A stretch of 8,515 bases of DNA from Fimbriimonadaceae bacterium (GTDB lineage: Bacteria; Armatimonadota; Fimbriimonadia; Fimbriimonadales; Fimbriimonadaceae): contig JALHPH010000017.1 of NCBI GenBank assembly GCA_022842565.1, positions 3,702 through 12,216 of the forward strand. The letters run 5' to 3'. The notes under the pieces are model-generated. The model was not told the DNA's origin. It saw only the letters and a list, made by a program, of their open reading frames with translations, and searched no databases. The position numbers and the translations under genes are program-made. This document shows, piece after piece, positions 1 to 7,160 of the stretch. Every line of letters starts with the position of its first letter. Within the stretch, counting starts at the first letter, position 1.

Positions 1-1550
1 GTGATATCGCAATTATTGGTGGGGGGACTGGAGGAGTCGCCGCCGCCCTAGCTGCCACTAGCCTTGGCTACCGCGTCATCATGACGGAAGAGTTTGATTG
101 GGTCGGCGGTCAGCTGACCAGCCAAGCCGTTCCTCCCGATGAGCACCCCTGGATCGAGTCGCACGGCTGCACGCTGCGCTATCGCGATTTCCGCAACCGA
201 TGCCGGCGTTACTACTCCGACCACCTTCCCCTGACGCCCGAAGCCCGCGCAAACCCGCTCCTAAACCCCGGCGGCGGTTGGGTCAGTCGGCTTTGTGTGG
301 AGCCCCGCATTGCCCATGGAGTGTTGGCCTCGATGCTGGCGCCCTCTCGTTCCACGGGTCTTCTGCAGGTTTGGCAACGATGGGTGCCGGTGGGAGCAAA
401 AACCGATGGCGACCGCGTGCAATCCGTGACCGTGCGGTCTCTTCGCACCGGCGAAGAGCGCACGATTCGCGCAGCCTACTTCTTGGACGCGACCGAGATT
501 GGTGACTTGCTTCCACTGACCGAGACGGAGTACGTGAGCGGTCAGGAAAGCCGTGCAGAAACCGGAGAGCCCAGCGCGACCGAACATGGCGACTCGCACG
601 ACGTACAGGGCCTCACGTGGTGCTTCGCAATGGGCTATGACCCCAATGGCGATCATCGCATCGCTGAACCCCAAGACTACGCCCACTGGCGCGACTATGT
701 GCCCGATACGCAGCCAGCCTGGCCCGGCAAGCTGCTGAGCTGGACGGTGAGCAACCCAATAACGTGGGCTACCACCACTTACCAGCTCTTTGGCGAATAC
801 GGCATGTTCTCCTATCGCCAGATTGTGATGAAGGAGAACCTCGCGGACCCCAATACACGCGATGTTACGATGGTGAATTGGGCGCAGAACGACTGCTTCG
901 TCCACGTGATCGACGCTAGTCCAGAAAAAATCGCGCAGGCTTATCACGACTCAAGGGCTCTTTCGACGAGTTTGCTCTATTGGCTCCAAACAGAGGCACC
1001 GCGCGAAGACGGTGGTCATGGTTACCCCGGCCTGTACTTTGCGCCTGACTTTGTGGGCACTGATGATGGTTTGGCGATGGCGCCTTATCACCGCGAGAGC
1101 CGCCGCATCCGCGCCGAGATGACCGTGACCGAGAACCACGTAGGCGTCAAGGCCAGAAACGAGTGCGGGTCGTCAGAGCATTTTGAGGACTCGGTTGGAA
1201 TCGGGGCGTACCGAATCGACCTGCACCCCAGCGCGACTGGGCGCAACTCGGTGGACCTGGCCAGCTACCCATTCCAGATCCCGCTGGGTGCGCTGCTGCC
1301 CATGCGGATGGAGAACCTGCTACCGGCGTGCAAGAACCTCGGCGTGACGCACATCACCAACGGGTGCTATCGATTGCACCCGGTGGAGTGGAACATTGGT
1401 GAAGTCGCTGGGTTACTCAGCGCCTTTGCCCTGAACCGTGGTTGTACGCCGCGAGACGTTCGGCACAACGCCGGCTTGTTCGCCGACTTCCAAACCCTGC
1501 TGCGAAAGCAGGGCGTGGAAGTGGAATGGCCCTCGATTAGAGCGCTTTAG
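1..1550 (+). CDS. FAD-dependent oxidoreductase, PF12831-like (5' partial)
   Basis: The reading frame is open from base 3 and the gene begins upstream of the window, so the ATG at 81 is internal and not the start. The visible N-terminus reads DIAIIGGGTGGVAAALAA (bases 3-56), a Rossmann dinucleotide-binding loop with the GxGxxG glycines at 18-35. It is followed by WVGGQLTSQ (from about base 99), a typical FAD-contacting segment. The central part contains YFLDATEIGDLLPL (about 477-520). The C-terminus has the second FAD-binding signature, GVTHITNGCYRLHPVEWN then IGEVAG (about 1341-1410). This pattern matches the FAD_oxidored family (PF12831), which is common in planctomycete- and Armatimonadota-like genomes; substrates are mostly unknown and often presumed to be sugar- or polyol-related. 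Relatives usually start only a few residues before DIAIIGGG, so probably little is missing. The stop TAG overlaps the stop of the convergent SDR gene. Family assignment is firm; the substrate is unknown. Confidence 0.9.
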   Translation, partial: DIAIIGGGTGGVAAALAATSLGYRVIMTEEFDWVGGQLTSQAVPPDEHPWIESHGCTLRYRDFRNRCRRYYSDHLPLTPEARANPLLNPGGGWVSRLCVEPRIAHGVLASMLAPSRSTGLLQVWQRWVPVGAKTDGDRVQSVTVRSLRTGEERTIRAAYFLDATEIGDLLPLTETEYVSGQESRAETGEPSATEHGDSHDVQGLTWCFAMGYDPNGDHRIAEPQDYAHWRDYVPDTQPAWPGKLLSWTVSNPITWATTTYQLFGEYGMFSYRQIVMKENLADPNTRDVTMVNWAQNDCFVHVIDASPEKIAQAYHDSRALSTSLLYWLQTEAPREDGGHGYPGLYFAPDFVGTDDGLAMAPYHRESRRIRAEMTVTENHVGVKARNECGSSEHFEDSVGIGAYRIDLHPSATGRNSVDLASYPFQIPLGALLPMRMENLLPACKNLGVTHITNGCYRLHPVEWNIGEVAGLLSAFALNRGCTPRDVRHNAGLFADFQTLLRKQGVEVEWPSIRAL

Positions 1551-2497
1551 GATAGCCAAGACGAGACGACTTCGTCGGGGAGCTTGGTTTTGAGCGGGCG
1601 GTCGAGGGTTTTTGCGAAGGCGCGGGTGTCAGCCAAAGTTTCTTCCAGCGAGCGTAGCCTAAGGCCCGCGGCAAGAGCCTTCTTTTGATCCACCTGGAAG
1701 ATTCCCAGGTGGGTCGAGGGCAGAGCCATGGGCAAGTGCGCCTCGGAGTTCGTGTATTGCTCTTCCGTGATCCAAACCGGCTGGCCACTGGGGTTCATGC
1801 GGTGCAGGAATTCGCGGAAGGTTATGGGCTTTTCGGGACCAACGACGACAAACGTCTCTCCTGAAGTAGCCTCGATTTGGTTCACAGTGAATGCCGCGAG
1901 ATCGCGCACGTCCACCCACTGTATCGGCTGATCGGGGTTGGGAGGGGCTGGGAAGCGCTCGTTCGACTCGGTCAGGGTGGCCCAGAGTGTGAAGCGATCG
2001 GTGGGGTCGTTGGGTCCCGCAACGAGCCCGGGACGGATGATAGTCAGTCGGCCCGGGAAACCCTCTTGCAGGATGTCCTCGAAGCGGGTTTTGAGCGGAC
2101 CGTAGGTTTCGGCGGAGACCTCGGCGTCGTCCAGATTCTCCATGGTGAGTCGGGGCGCATTTTCGTCGTGGATGCCACCCTTCTCGACATCAATGACCGA
2201 GATGGTAGAGATGAACACGTAGTGCTTGGCTTTATCGCGGAATGCCTCGACGGCCTTATTCGCGGCTTTCACCACGTAGCCACTCACATCGATCACAGCG
2301 TCCCAGTCTTCTGTGGCAGCCTCGCTGAGGTCCACCAGCCGATCCCCTTGGATTTTGCGAAGATTTGAAAAGAGCCCGGGGTTGGTTTGGCCACGAGTGA
2401 AGAGCACGACTTCATGACCCTTCTCAACGAGGATTTCGACAATGGCGCGACCTACGAACTGGGTTCCGCCGAGCACAAGAAGCTTCATGGAAGTCAT
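1547..2497 (-). CDS. Atypical SDR, NAD(P)-dependent epimerase/reductase-like
   Basis: This 316-residue protein opens with MKLLVLGGTQFVGRAIVE. Its GGTxFVGR glycine-rich loop (residues 10-17) is typical of atypical short-chain dehydrogenases. The first strand-turn-strand ends in FTRG with Arg35, which suggests a preference for NADP(H). A YVFISTIS strand (93-100) supplies Ser/Thr, and YGPLK (Tyr132-Lys136) matches the YxxxK catalytic pair. RPGLVAGPNDPTDRF (about 155-170) is the usual substrate-side segment of the family. It is probably a cytosolic nucleotide-sugar epimerase or reductase-like enzyme; nothing visible fixes the substrate. Two starts are possible: ATG at 2497 (MTSMKLL) and ATG at 2488 (MKLL). 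The second puts the start right before the Rossmann strand, as in most relatives. No strong Shine-Dalgarno separates them. The gene is divergent from tRNA-Leu and convergent with the FAD oxidoreductase. Confidence 0.9.
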   Translation of the reverse strand: MTSMKLLVLGGTQFVGRAIVEILVEKGHEVVLFTRGQTNPGLFSNLRKIQGDRLVDLSEAATEDWDAVIDVSGYVVKAANKAVEAFRDKAKHYVFISTISVIDVEKGGIHDENAPRLTMENLDDAEVSAETYGPLKTRFEDILQEGFPGRLTIIRPGLVAGPNDPTDRFTLWATLTESNERFPAPPNPDQPIQWVDVRDLAAFTVNQIEATSGETFVVVGPEKPITFREFLHRMNPSGQPVWITEEQYTNSEAHLPMALPSTHLGIFQVDQKKALAAGLRLRSLEETLADTRAFAKTLDRPLKTKLPDEVVSSWLS

Positions 2498-2498
2498 T

Positions 2499-2528
2499 TT
2501 GCCACTTACTCGGCGCAGTGGGTATCAT
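2499..2528 (+). promoter_or_regulatory. Predicted sigma70-type promoter of tRNA-Leu
   Basis: A TTGCCA box at 2499-2504 and a TATCAT box at 2523-2528 are separated by 18 bases, close to the TTGACA/TATAAT consensus. The mature tRNA 5' end lies 11 bases after the -10 box, which leaves a short 5' leader for RNase P to remove. The -35 box touches the start of the divergent SDR gene, so the two genes share a very small control region. This is predicted from sequence only. Confidence 0.6.
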
Positions 2529-2539
2529 CTTGAATCCCA

Positions 2540-2625
2540 GCCGGGGTGGCGGAATGGTAGACGCGGTGGTCTCAAACACCACTGGGGTCAAACCCGTGTG
2601 GGTTCGAGTCCCACCCCCGGCACCA
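2540..2625 (+). tRNA. tRNA-Leu, anticodon CAA
   Basis: A complete class II tRNA cloverleaf can be folded by hand. The acceptor stem is GCCGGGG (2540-2546) with CCCCGGC (2615-2621). The D stem is GCG (2549-2551) with CGC (2562-2564). The anticodon stem is GTGGT (2566-2570) with ACCAC (2578-2582), around loop CTCAAAC. The anticodon CAA at 2573-2575 reads the leucine codon UUG. The long variable arm (2583-2597) contains a GGGT/ACCC stem, as expected for tRNA-Leu. The T arm is GTGGG, TTCGAGT, CCCAC (2598-2614). The discriminator base is A and CCA is encoded (2623-2625). Loop position 38 is C rather than A, so the A36-A37-A38 pattern preferred by MiaA is incomplete. Confidence 0.97.
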
Positions 2626-2654
2626 TTTTCACCGCATTCATTCGGGGGTAAGAT
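2626..2654 (+). promoter_or_regulatory. Predicted promoter of the DUF4127-ruvAB operon
   Basis: Between the tRNA 3' end and the ATG at 2661 there is a weak -35-like TTTTCA (2626-2631), a 17-base spacer and a -10-like TAAGAT (2649-2654). Only six bases separate the -10 box from the ATG, so transcription would begin at or next to the start codon and the mRNA would be leaderless. A run of five G at 2644-2648 lies too far upstream (12 bases) to be a good Shine-Dalgarno. Read-through from the tRNA promoter is an alternative, since no terminator hairpin is seen after the tRNA. Confidence 0.4.
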
Positions 2655-2660
2655 TTCGCG

Positions 2661-4277
2661 ATGCACCGAGGGTTGAATGCAGTACTGTTGACTTCCCTGC
2701 TGAGCGCAAGTGCGCTTGCAAGCGAGTCACGACGCGTGCTGCTGGTTCCCTTGGATGACCGCCCTGCCACAGGCCAATTTGCCCAAATGATCGGGTCGAT
2801 TGCGGGCGTGGATGTGGAGATGCCCCCGGTGGAATTACTGGGACGCTTCACCACTCCGGGCGATCCAGAAAGGATTCTCTCTTGGCTTGAATCGCAGCCA
2901 GCAGACCGTTACGACGCCATCTTTTTGAACGTGGAGATGATGCTTTACGGGGGGCTGATCGCCTCGCGCGAGGGTACGGTGAGCGTTCCTCAGGCCCGTG
3001 AGCGGCTCCGGAAGTTGCTGGAATGGCGCAACTCGCAGCCAGGAGTGCCAGTTTCACTCTTCTCCAGCATCATGCGCCTCGCGCCGACGAGCACAGTCGA
3101 AAACGCTCCGTTCCGCGATGTCATGACCAAACTGCTGCTGGTCCGAGAGCGGCTTTTCATGAGCTTTGATCTCCCTGGCATCGCGAGTTATTACGCCCTC
3201 GCGAGTCGCGTTCCGGCTGGCGAACTGGAAAGTTATAACTTGGCTCGCCTGCGCAATCGGACTCTGCAAATGGACCTCATGGGCCATGTTTCTCGGGGCG
3301 GATTTGATTTCTTGATGGTCGGGCAGGATGACGCCCAAGCAGAAGGGCCCCAGATTCGTGATAACCGGCTCCTGCGAGAACGCGCGTCCGCTCTGGGCAT
3401 TGACTCTAAGGCGTTCTTTTGCGAGGGGATCGACCAACTCTCGAACATGATGGTGAGCCGGTGGGTCACGCAGGAGCTCAAGTGGAGCCCGCGCGTGCGC
3501 ACGGTTCTTTCGGACCCCATGGGTGCCAAGATCGTGCCTGCCTACGAAGCCACCACCGTGGAGCAAAGCCTACGCGAGCAGATTGTGGCGAGCGGCGGCA
3601 TCCCGGTCGCCGAGGGCGAGCCGTTCGACTACTCGCTTTACGTGAACACCCCCAGCCCGCGCCCGACCTTTTTCCAGCAATTCGCCCACAACCTGGCGAC
3701 TGAAATTGAGCAGGGCTTTCCGGTGGCGGTCGCCGACATCAACCTGGGAAAGACTGGCACAGCGGACCCTTCACTGTACAGCTCCCTGACCATCGATACG
3801 AGGGCCGCGAAGCTGCTGAGCTATGCAGGATGGAACACCTCGGGGAACACGTTGGGCACCGCCATTCCGGCCGCGAATGTGTACCTGGCCAGCCGCATCC
3901 TGCCGGGTGTGAACCCGCTGGAACGAGAAACCCAGCACCGCTCGTTCTTGCTCCACCGGCTAGTTAACGATTTCGAATATCATCGTTTCACTCGGCCCCA
4001 GGCTTATGCTCTGCTGGACCAGCAGGGTGCTCGGCGAGAGGAGGCTTATGGTGCGCCGTACGACACGGTCAACAGCTTCGTGCAGCAGGACATGCGTACG
4101 CGCCTGGAGCAGATGTTCCAGCAGCAGTTTGCGGGTCAGCGGTTCTTTGCAGGCCCCCGCGAATTCGAGTTCACGGCGCTGAAGAATGTGGAGGTCGCAC
4201 TCCCCTGGCCGCGAGCTTATGAGGTCAAGATTGCGTTCGGATTGCAGACCCGGGAAGTCCCCGTCGCCGGGCAATGA
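2661..4277 (+). CDS. Exported DUF4127 family protein
   Basis: The 538-residue product starts with a Sec-type signal peptide: basic MHR, hydrophobic core to about residue 19, and likely cleavage after ALA (20/21). This supports the start at 2661. The mature protein begins with VLLVPLDDRPATGQ (26-39). It continues with EMMLYGGLIASR (92-103), FSSIMRLAPT (134-143), FLMVGQDDAQAEGP (about 217-230) and DINLGKTGTAD (about 360). YAGWNTSGNTLG (388-399) is the most recognisable block. These blocks and the length match DUF4127, a family of roughly 500-residue proteins with no established function. No membrane segment is seen after the signal, and there is no lipobox cysteine, so a periplasmic or secreted location is inferred. 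It is first in a five-gene operon, and its TGA overlaps the next ATG by four bases. Conserved Asp, Asn and Gly blocks hint at an enzyme, but no reaction can be named. Confidence 0.9.
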   Translation: MHRGLNAVLLTSLLSASALASESRRVLLVPLDDRPATGQFAQMIGSIAGVDVEMPPVELLGRFTTPGDPERILSWLESQPADRYDAIFLNVEMMLYGGLIASREGTVSVPQARERLRKLLEWRNSQPGVPVSLFSSIMRLAPTSTVENAPFRDVMTKLLLVRERLFMSFDLPGIASYYALASRVPAGELESYNLARLRNRTLQMDLMGHVSRGGFDFLMVGQDDAQAEGPQIRDNRLLRERASALGIDSKAFFCEGIDQLSNMMVSRWVTQELKWSPRVRTVLSDPMGAKIVPAYEATTVEQSLREQIVASGGIPVAEGEPFDYSLYVNTPSPRPTFFQQFAHNLATEIEQGFPVAVADINLGKTGTADPSLYSSLTIDTRAAKLLSYAGWNTSGNTLGTAIPAANVYLASRILPGVNPLERETQHRSFLLHRLVNDFEYHRFTRPQAYALLDQQGARREEAYGAPYDTVNSFVQQDMRTRLEQMFQQQFAGQRFFAGPREFEFTALKNVEVALPWPRAYEVKIAFGLQTREVPVAGQ

Positions 4278-4870
4278 GAGCGCTGGTGGTGGTCGCCCAC
4301 CCAAACCCAACAAGCTTCACCCACGCCCTCGCCCATGCCGCCGAGACCTCTTTGCGCGCACATGGCTGGAGCATTGATTGGCACGACCTCTATACCGAGC
4401 AGTTCGACCCGGTGCTAACTCAGGCCGACATGGCTGCCCTGCGTGCGGGAACGCCGCCGCCGGATATGGCCGAGCATATGGAGCACTTGCGCGGGGCCGA
4501 TTTTGTGCTGCTCGCCTTCCCGCTTTGGTGGACCCAGATGCCCGCCATTCTGAAGGGCTACGTCGATCGCATCTTTGCCCATGGAGTGGCCTATCAAGAT
4601 CAACCTGCGGGTTCGTTGCCGCTTCTGACGGGAAAAGCGGGCGGACTGCTGATTACGCTGGGTGCCTCACGCGAGGACTATGCGCAGAACGGACGGCTCG
4701 ATGCATTGCAGCGGACCTTGGACGAGGGCGTGCTGGAGTATTGCGGGATTTCCGTTCAGCTCAGAATGCTTTTCGACCGGATGCACCGCACATCTCCCGA
4801 AGAGCGGGAGGCGATGATTCAAGAAGTACAGACACGCGTCGCCCATTTTGCGCAAGAATGGGGACAATGA
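4274..4870 (+). CDS. NAD(P)H oxidoreductase, Flavodoxin_2 fold
   Basis: This 198-residue protein has the layout of the NQO1/KefF/MdaB group of flavin-dependent NAD(P)H oxidoreductases (PF02525). It opens with a beta strand into AHPNPTSF (residues 8-15), which forms the FMN/FAD phosphate loop. FPLWWTQMPAILKGYVDRIF (82-101) is the hallmark flavin-binding block. HGVAYQ (103-108), LLTGKAGGLLITLGA (117-131) and a C-terminal CGI segment complete the fold. Family members transfer two electrons from NAD(P)H to quinones or other acceptors in the cytosol. Length is normal for the family. The start ATG overlaps the DUF4127 stop as ATGA, and its own TGA overlaps the next ATG in the same way. There is no convincing Shine-Dalgarno, so translation probably depends on coupling. 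The true electron acceptor is unknown. Confidence 0.92.
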   Translation: MRALVVVAHPNPTSFTHALAHAAETSLRAHGWSIDWHDLYTEQFDPVLTQADMAALRAGTPPPDMAEHMEHLRGADFVLLAFPLWWTQMPAILKGYVDRIFAHGVAYQDQPAGSLPLLTGKAGGLLITLGASREDYAQNGRLDALQRTLDEGVLEYCGISVQLRMLFDRMHRTSPEEREAMIQEVQTRVAHFAQEWGQ

Positions 4871-5514
4871 CGACCGGATTCTTGGACTATGCGTTGGCCG
4901 ACGGCACCCGGTTTGTGGTCTTCGTGCCGAAAGGGGTTGCGCCGCCTTTCCCGGCGATCCTCTCGTTGCATGGACGCGGCGAGAGCGGCACCGATGGCCT
5001 GCTGCAGCTTGCAATTGGCCTTGGTCACGCCGTCACGCGGAACCGCGCAAAGTGGCCATTCCTAATCGTCTTCCCACAAAAACCCACTCAAGACAAGCTC
5101 TGGCCAGAGTCCTTGCCAATGCTGAACGAGATCGTGAAGCAGGTGGACGGGACCTACGCCACCGACCCGCATCGGCGCTACCTAACCGGGCTTAGCCAAG
5201 GCGGCCACGGCACTCTGAGCTTGGTCAACAAACTACCTTGGCACTTTGCAGCGGCGGCGGCGGTGTGCGGTTGGTCCACTGACCTAGCCGGGGTTGGGCA
5301 GGCTTTTGAGGGCGTGCCGCTGAAGCTCATTCACGGTCTGCGTGACGATGTGATTCTGCCAGAGCGGAGTCGCGAGGTTTACCGAGCGTTGCAGGCGTCG
5401 AAGGGTCAAGTGGAACTGACCGAACTTCCTGATGCGAACCACAACGCCTGGGATCACGCCTATCAAGCCGGCGAATTGGGGGAGTGGTTTTTGCGCCACA
5501 CTTTGGGCTCATGA
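4867..5514 (+). CDS. Alpha/beta hydrolase (esterase/phospholipase-like)
   Basis: This 215-residue product is a compact alpha/beta hydrolase. LSLHGRGESG (33-41) supplies the oxyanion-hole region, and GLSQGGHG (108-115) is the nucleophile elbow with Ser110. HGLRDDVILP (156-165) carries the acidic residue, most likely Asp160, and NHNAWD (191-196) gives catalytic His192. The triad is therefore intact. The protein resembles the dienelactone-hydrolase, phospholipase/carboxylesterase and feruloyl-esterase-like group; the substrate cannot be told from sequence. No signal peptide is visible, so it is probably cytosolic. The frame is open back to 4378, but that part only shadows the oxidoreductase gene. 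Starts at 4858 and 4867 are possible; 4867 reproduces the ATGA overlap seen at every other junction of this operon and is preferred. Its TGA overlaps the ruvA ATG. Confidence 0.88.
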   Translation: MTTGFLDYALADGTRFVVFVPKGVAPPFPAILSLHGRGESGTDGLLQLAIGLGHAVTRNRAKWPFLIVFPQKPTQDKLWPESLPMLNEIVKQVDGTYATDPHRRYLTGLSQGGHGTLSLVNKLPWHFAAAAAVCGWSTDLAGVGQAFEGVPLKLIHGLRDDVILPERSREVYRALQASKGQVELTELPDANHNAWDHAYQAGELGEWFLRHTLGS

Positions 5515-6110
5515 TTGTTCGCCTGCGGGGTTCCCTGGTCAGCGTGACGCTCAACCGCGTTGTCATCGAGTGCAGCGGCGTTGGGTACGAGGTCGCGATT
5601 CCGGCTTCGGCCCTGGGGCAACTGCCTGGCGAGGGGCATACACTTTCGCTGCATACCCGGCAAATTTTCCGCGAAGACGGGCAGTCGCTCGTCGGATTCT
5701 TGTCGAGCGACGAGCGGGATCTGTTCGATCTGCTGACCGAGGTGAAGGGCTGCGGCCCGAAAGTGAGCCTTCAAATCATCAGCGATTTGGGCGCGAACAC
5801 GACCGCCAGCGCGATTGCCTCGGAGGACGGCCGCACGCTGGCCAAAGCCACCGGAGTGGGTCCCCGATTAGCCGAGCGCATTATCCTGGAGCTAAAGGAC
5901 AAGGTCCGGCAGCATGCGATCGGGCGTGGCGACACCTGGGCGCCTGGTCTGGCCGTCACCACCCAAACGGTTGACGACGAACTCCTGGACGCGCTGCTAT
6001 CGCTTGGCTATCGGCGGCCAGAAGCCGAAGTGGCGTGCAGTCAGGTCGCTGAACTGGAGGGGACTGTTGAAGAGCGCCTGAAGGCCGCGTTGAGGGTGCT
6101 GGCGCGATGA
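5511..6110 (+). CDS. ruvA: Holliday junction branch migration protein RuvA
   Basis: RuvA binds four-way Holliday junctions as a tetramer and loads the RuvB motor during recombinational repair. The 199-residue product has the usual length. MIVRLRGSL begins domain I (OB fold, about 1-63), and this motif fixes the start at 5511 rather than the upstream GTG at 5484. The acidic pin residues Glu55 and Asp56 (in IFREDG) fall at the same numbers as in Escherichia coli RuvA. Domain II has two helix-hairpin-helix motifs: VKGCGPK (88-94) and [17 protein letters not shown] (125-141). The first has Cys where Ile or Val is usual. A flexible acidic linker leads to domain III (about 155-199), with [12 protein letters not shown], which contacts RuvB. 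The ATG overlaps the hydrolase stop and the TGA overlaps the ruvB start. Confidence 0.97.
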   Translation: MIVRLRGSLVSVTLNRVVIECSGVGYEVAIPASALGQLPGEGHTLSLHTRQIFREDGQSLVGFLSSDERDLFDLLTEVKGCGPKVSLQIISDLGANTTASAIASEDGRTLAKATGVGPRLAERIILELKDKVRQHAIGRGDTWAPGLAVTTQTVDDELLDALLSLGYRRPEAEVACSQVAELEGTVEERLKAALRVLAR

Positions 6111-7147
6111 ATCGAAGCGAGGACATCGTGCCGGATCAGCTGCCCCACGAGCTTGGGCTTGAACTTTCGCTGCGCCCAAGGCGGCTGATCGAGTTTATTG
6201 GGCAGACCAATTTGAAGGAGAACCTGGGCGTCTTCCTAAGCGCTGCGTTGCAGCGGTCCGAGGCACTTGATCACTTACTGCTCTACGGCCCTCCAGGACT
6301 CGGCAAAACGACGCTGGCGCACATCGTGGCGACCGAGATGAACACGACACTGCATGTGACCAGCGGCCCCGCCATCGAGCGTCCAGGCGATCTGGTAGGG
6401 ATCCTCACGAACCTGGAACCCGGCGGCGTGCTCTTTGTGGATGAAATCCACCGACTCAGTCGTCAAGTGGAGGAAGTGCTTTACCCAGCGATGGAGGATC
6501 GAAAGATCGACATTATGATCGGGAAGGGGCCTGCGGCGCGGTCCATACGGCTGGACCTGCCGGAGTTCACCGTGGTGGGCGCAACGACCCGGCAGGGGCT
6601 CTTGACCGGGCCGCTGCGCGACCGGTTTGGCATCCTGTTGCACTTTTCCTATTACGATCCCCAAGCGCTGTTCGAGATCGTGATCCGATCGGCAAGCATT
6701 CTGGACATCGGGATTCGGCCCGAAGCCGCGCAAGAGCTGGCAAGGCGAAGCCGCGGCACGCCCCGCATCGCAAACCGGTTGCTGCGACGGGTGCGCGACT
6801 ACGCCCAAGTGGACGGTCACCGCACAATCGAACTTGAGAACGCAAAGAGCGCGCTTTCACGGCTGGAGATCGACGGAATGGGACTGGATCGTCTTGACCG
6901 GGCTCTGCTGAATTGCATTATCCAGAAGTTTCAGGGCGGACCGGTGGGGCTCGATACGCTCGCTGCGTCGACCGGCGAGGACTCCGGCACGCTGGAAGAC
7001 GTGGTGGAGCCGTTCCTGTTGCAGCTTGGGTTCCTTCAGCGAACGCCCCGTGGCCGCATTGCCACCGAGCTTGGATATCAGCATTTGGGGATGCAAAAGC
7101 CAGTTCGCAAGGAATCGGCGCACCTCTTTGAAGATGAGAGCGTCTAA
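6107..7147 (+). CDS. ruvB: Holliday junction branch migration ATPase RuvB
   Basis: RuvB is the AAA+ hexameric motor that drives branch migration on RuvA-bound Holliday junctions. The 346-residue product is full length. Walker A is GPPGLGKT (61-68, Lys67) and Walker B is VDEIH (111-115). Sensor 1 is GATTR (158-162). The arginine finger is Arg173 in LRDRFG, and the sensor 2 region is [12 protein letters not shown] (217-228). The C-terminal winged-helix domain carries [14 protein letters not shown], then FLQRTPRGR and a terminal HLG. The beta-hairpin that contacts RuvA (about 135-155, [14 protein letters not shown]) is present. All catalytic residues are intact. The start overlaps the ruvA stop as ATGA, and a GAGGG about 10 bases upstream could help initiation. 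No ruvC is found in the window. Confidence 0.98.
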   Translation: MNRSEDIVPDQLPHELGLELSLRPRRLIEFIGQTNLKENLGVFLSAALQRSEALDHLLLYGPPGLGKTTLAHIVATEMNTTLHVTSGPAIERPGDLVGILTNLEPGGVLFVDEIHRLSRQVEEVLYPAMEDRKIDIMIGKGPAARSIRLDLPEFTVVGATTRQGLLTGPLRDRFGILLHFSYYDPQALFEIVIRSASILDIGIRPEAAQELARRSRGTPRIANRLLRRVRDYAQVDGHRTIELENAKSALSRLEIDGMGLDRLDRALLNCIIQKFQGGPVGLDTLAASTGEDSGTLEDVVEPFLLQLGFLQRTPRGRIATELGYQHLGMQKPVRKESAHLFEDESV

Positions 7148-7160
7148 GGCAATAACGCTC

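Noticed and set aside
261..947. 228-residue minus-strand open frame inside the FAD oxidoreductase gene
   Set aside because: It is a GC-rich shadow frame, antisense to a strongly recognised family, with no motif of its own.
1877..2368. 163-residue plus-strand open frame opposite the SDR
   Set aside because: It is antisense to conserved SDR motifs and has no recognisable domain or initiation signal.
2424..2666. Open frames on both strands across the tRNA, with products containing GGTRTHTGLTPVVFETTAST and RRGGLKHHWGQTRVGSSPTP
   Set aside because: These are translations of the tRNA-Leu gene and its complement, a known source of spurious database proteins. The tRNA fold explains the bases.
4378..4866. 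N-terminal extension of the hydrolase frame back to 4378
   Set aside because: It lies in another frame of the Flavodoxin_2 gene and has no family features. The hydrolase fold begins at 4867 with the same ATGA overlap as its neighbours.
5484..5510. Upstream GTG start for ruvA
   Set aside because: RuvA proteins begin with MIxxLRG, which matches ATG 5511. The extension overlaps the hydrolase C-terminus.
6275..6820. 181-residue minus-strand open frame inside ruvB
   Set aside because: It is antisense to conserved AAA+ motifs; the open frame comes from codon bias.
7026..7160. N-terminal extension of the YbjN-like frame inside ruvB
   Set aside because: It would place 45 residues of ruvB-shadow sequence before a clear signal peptide at MKRFLPL.
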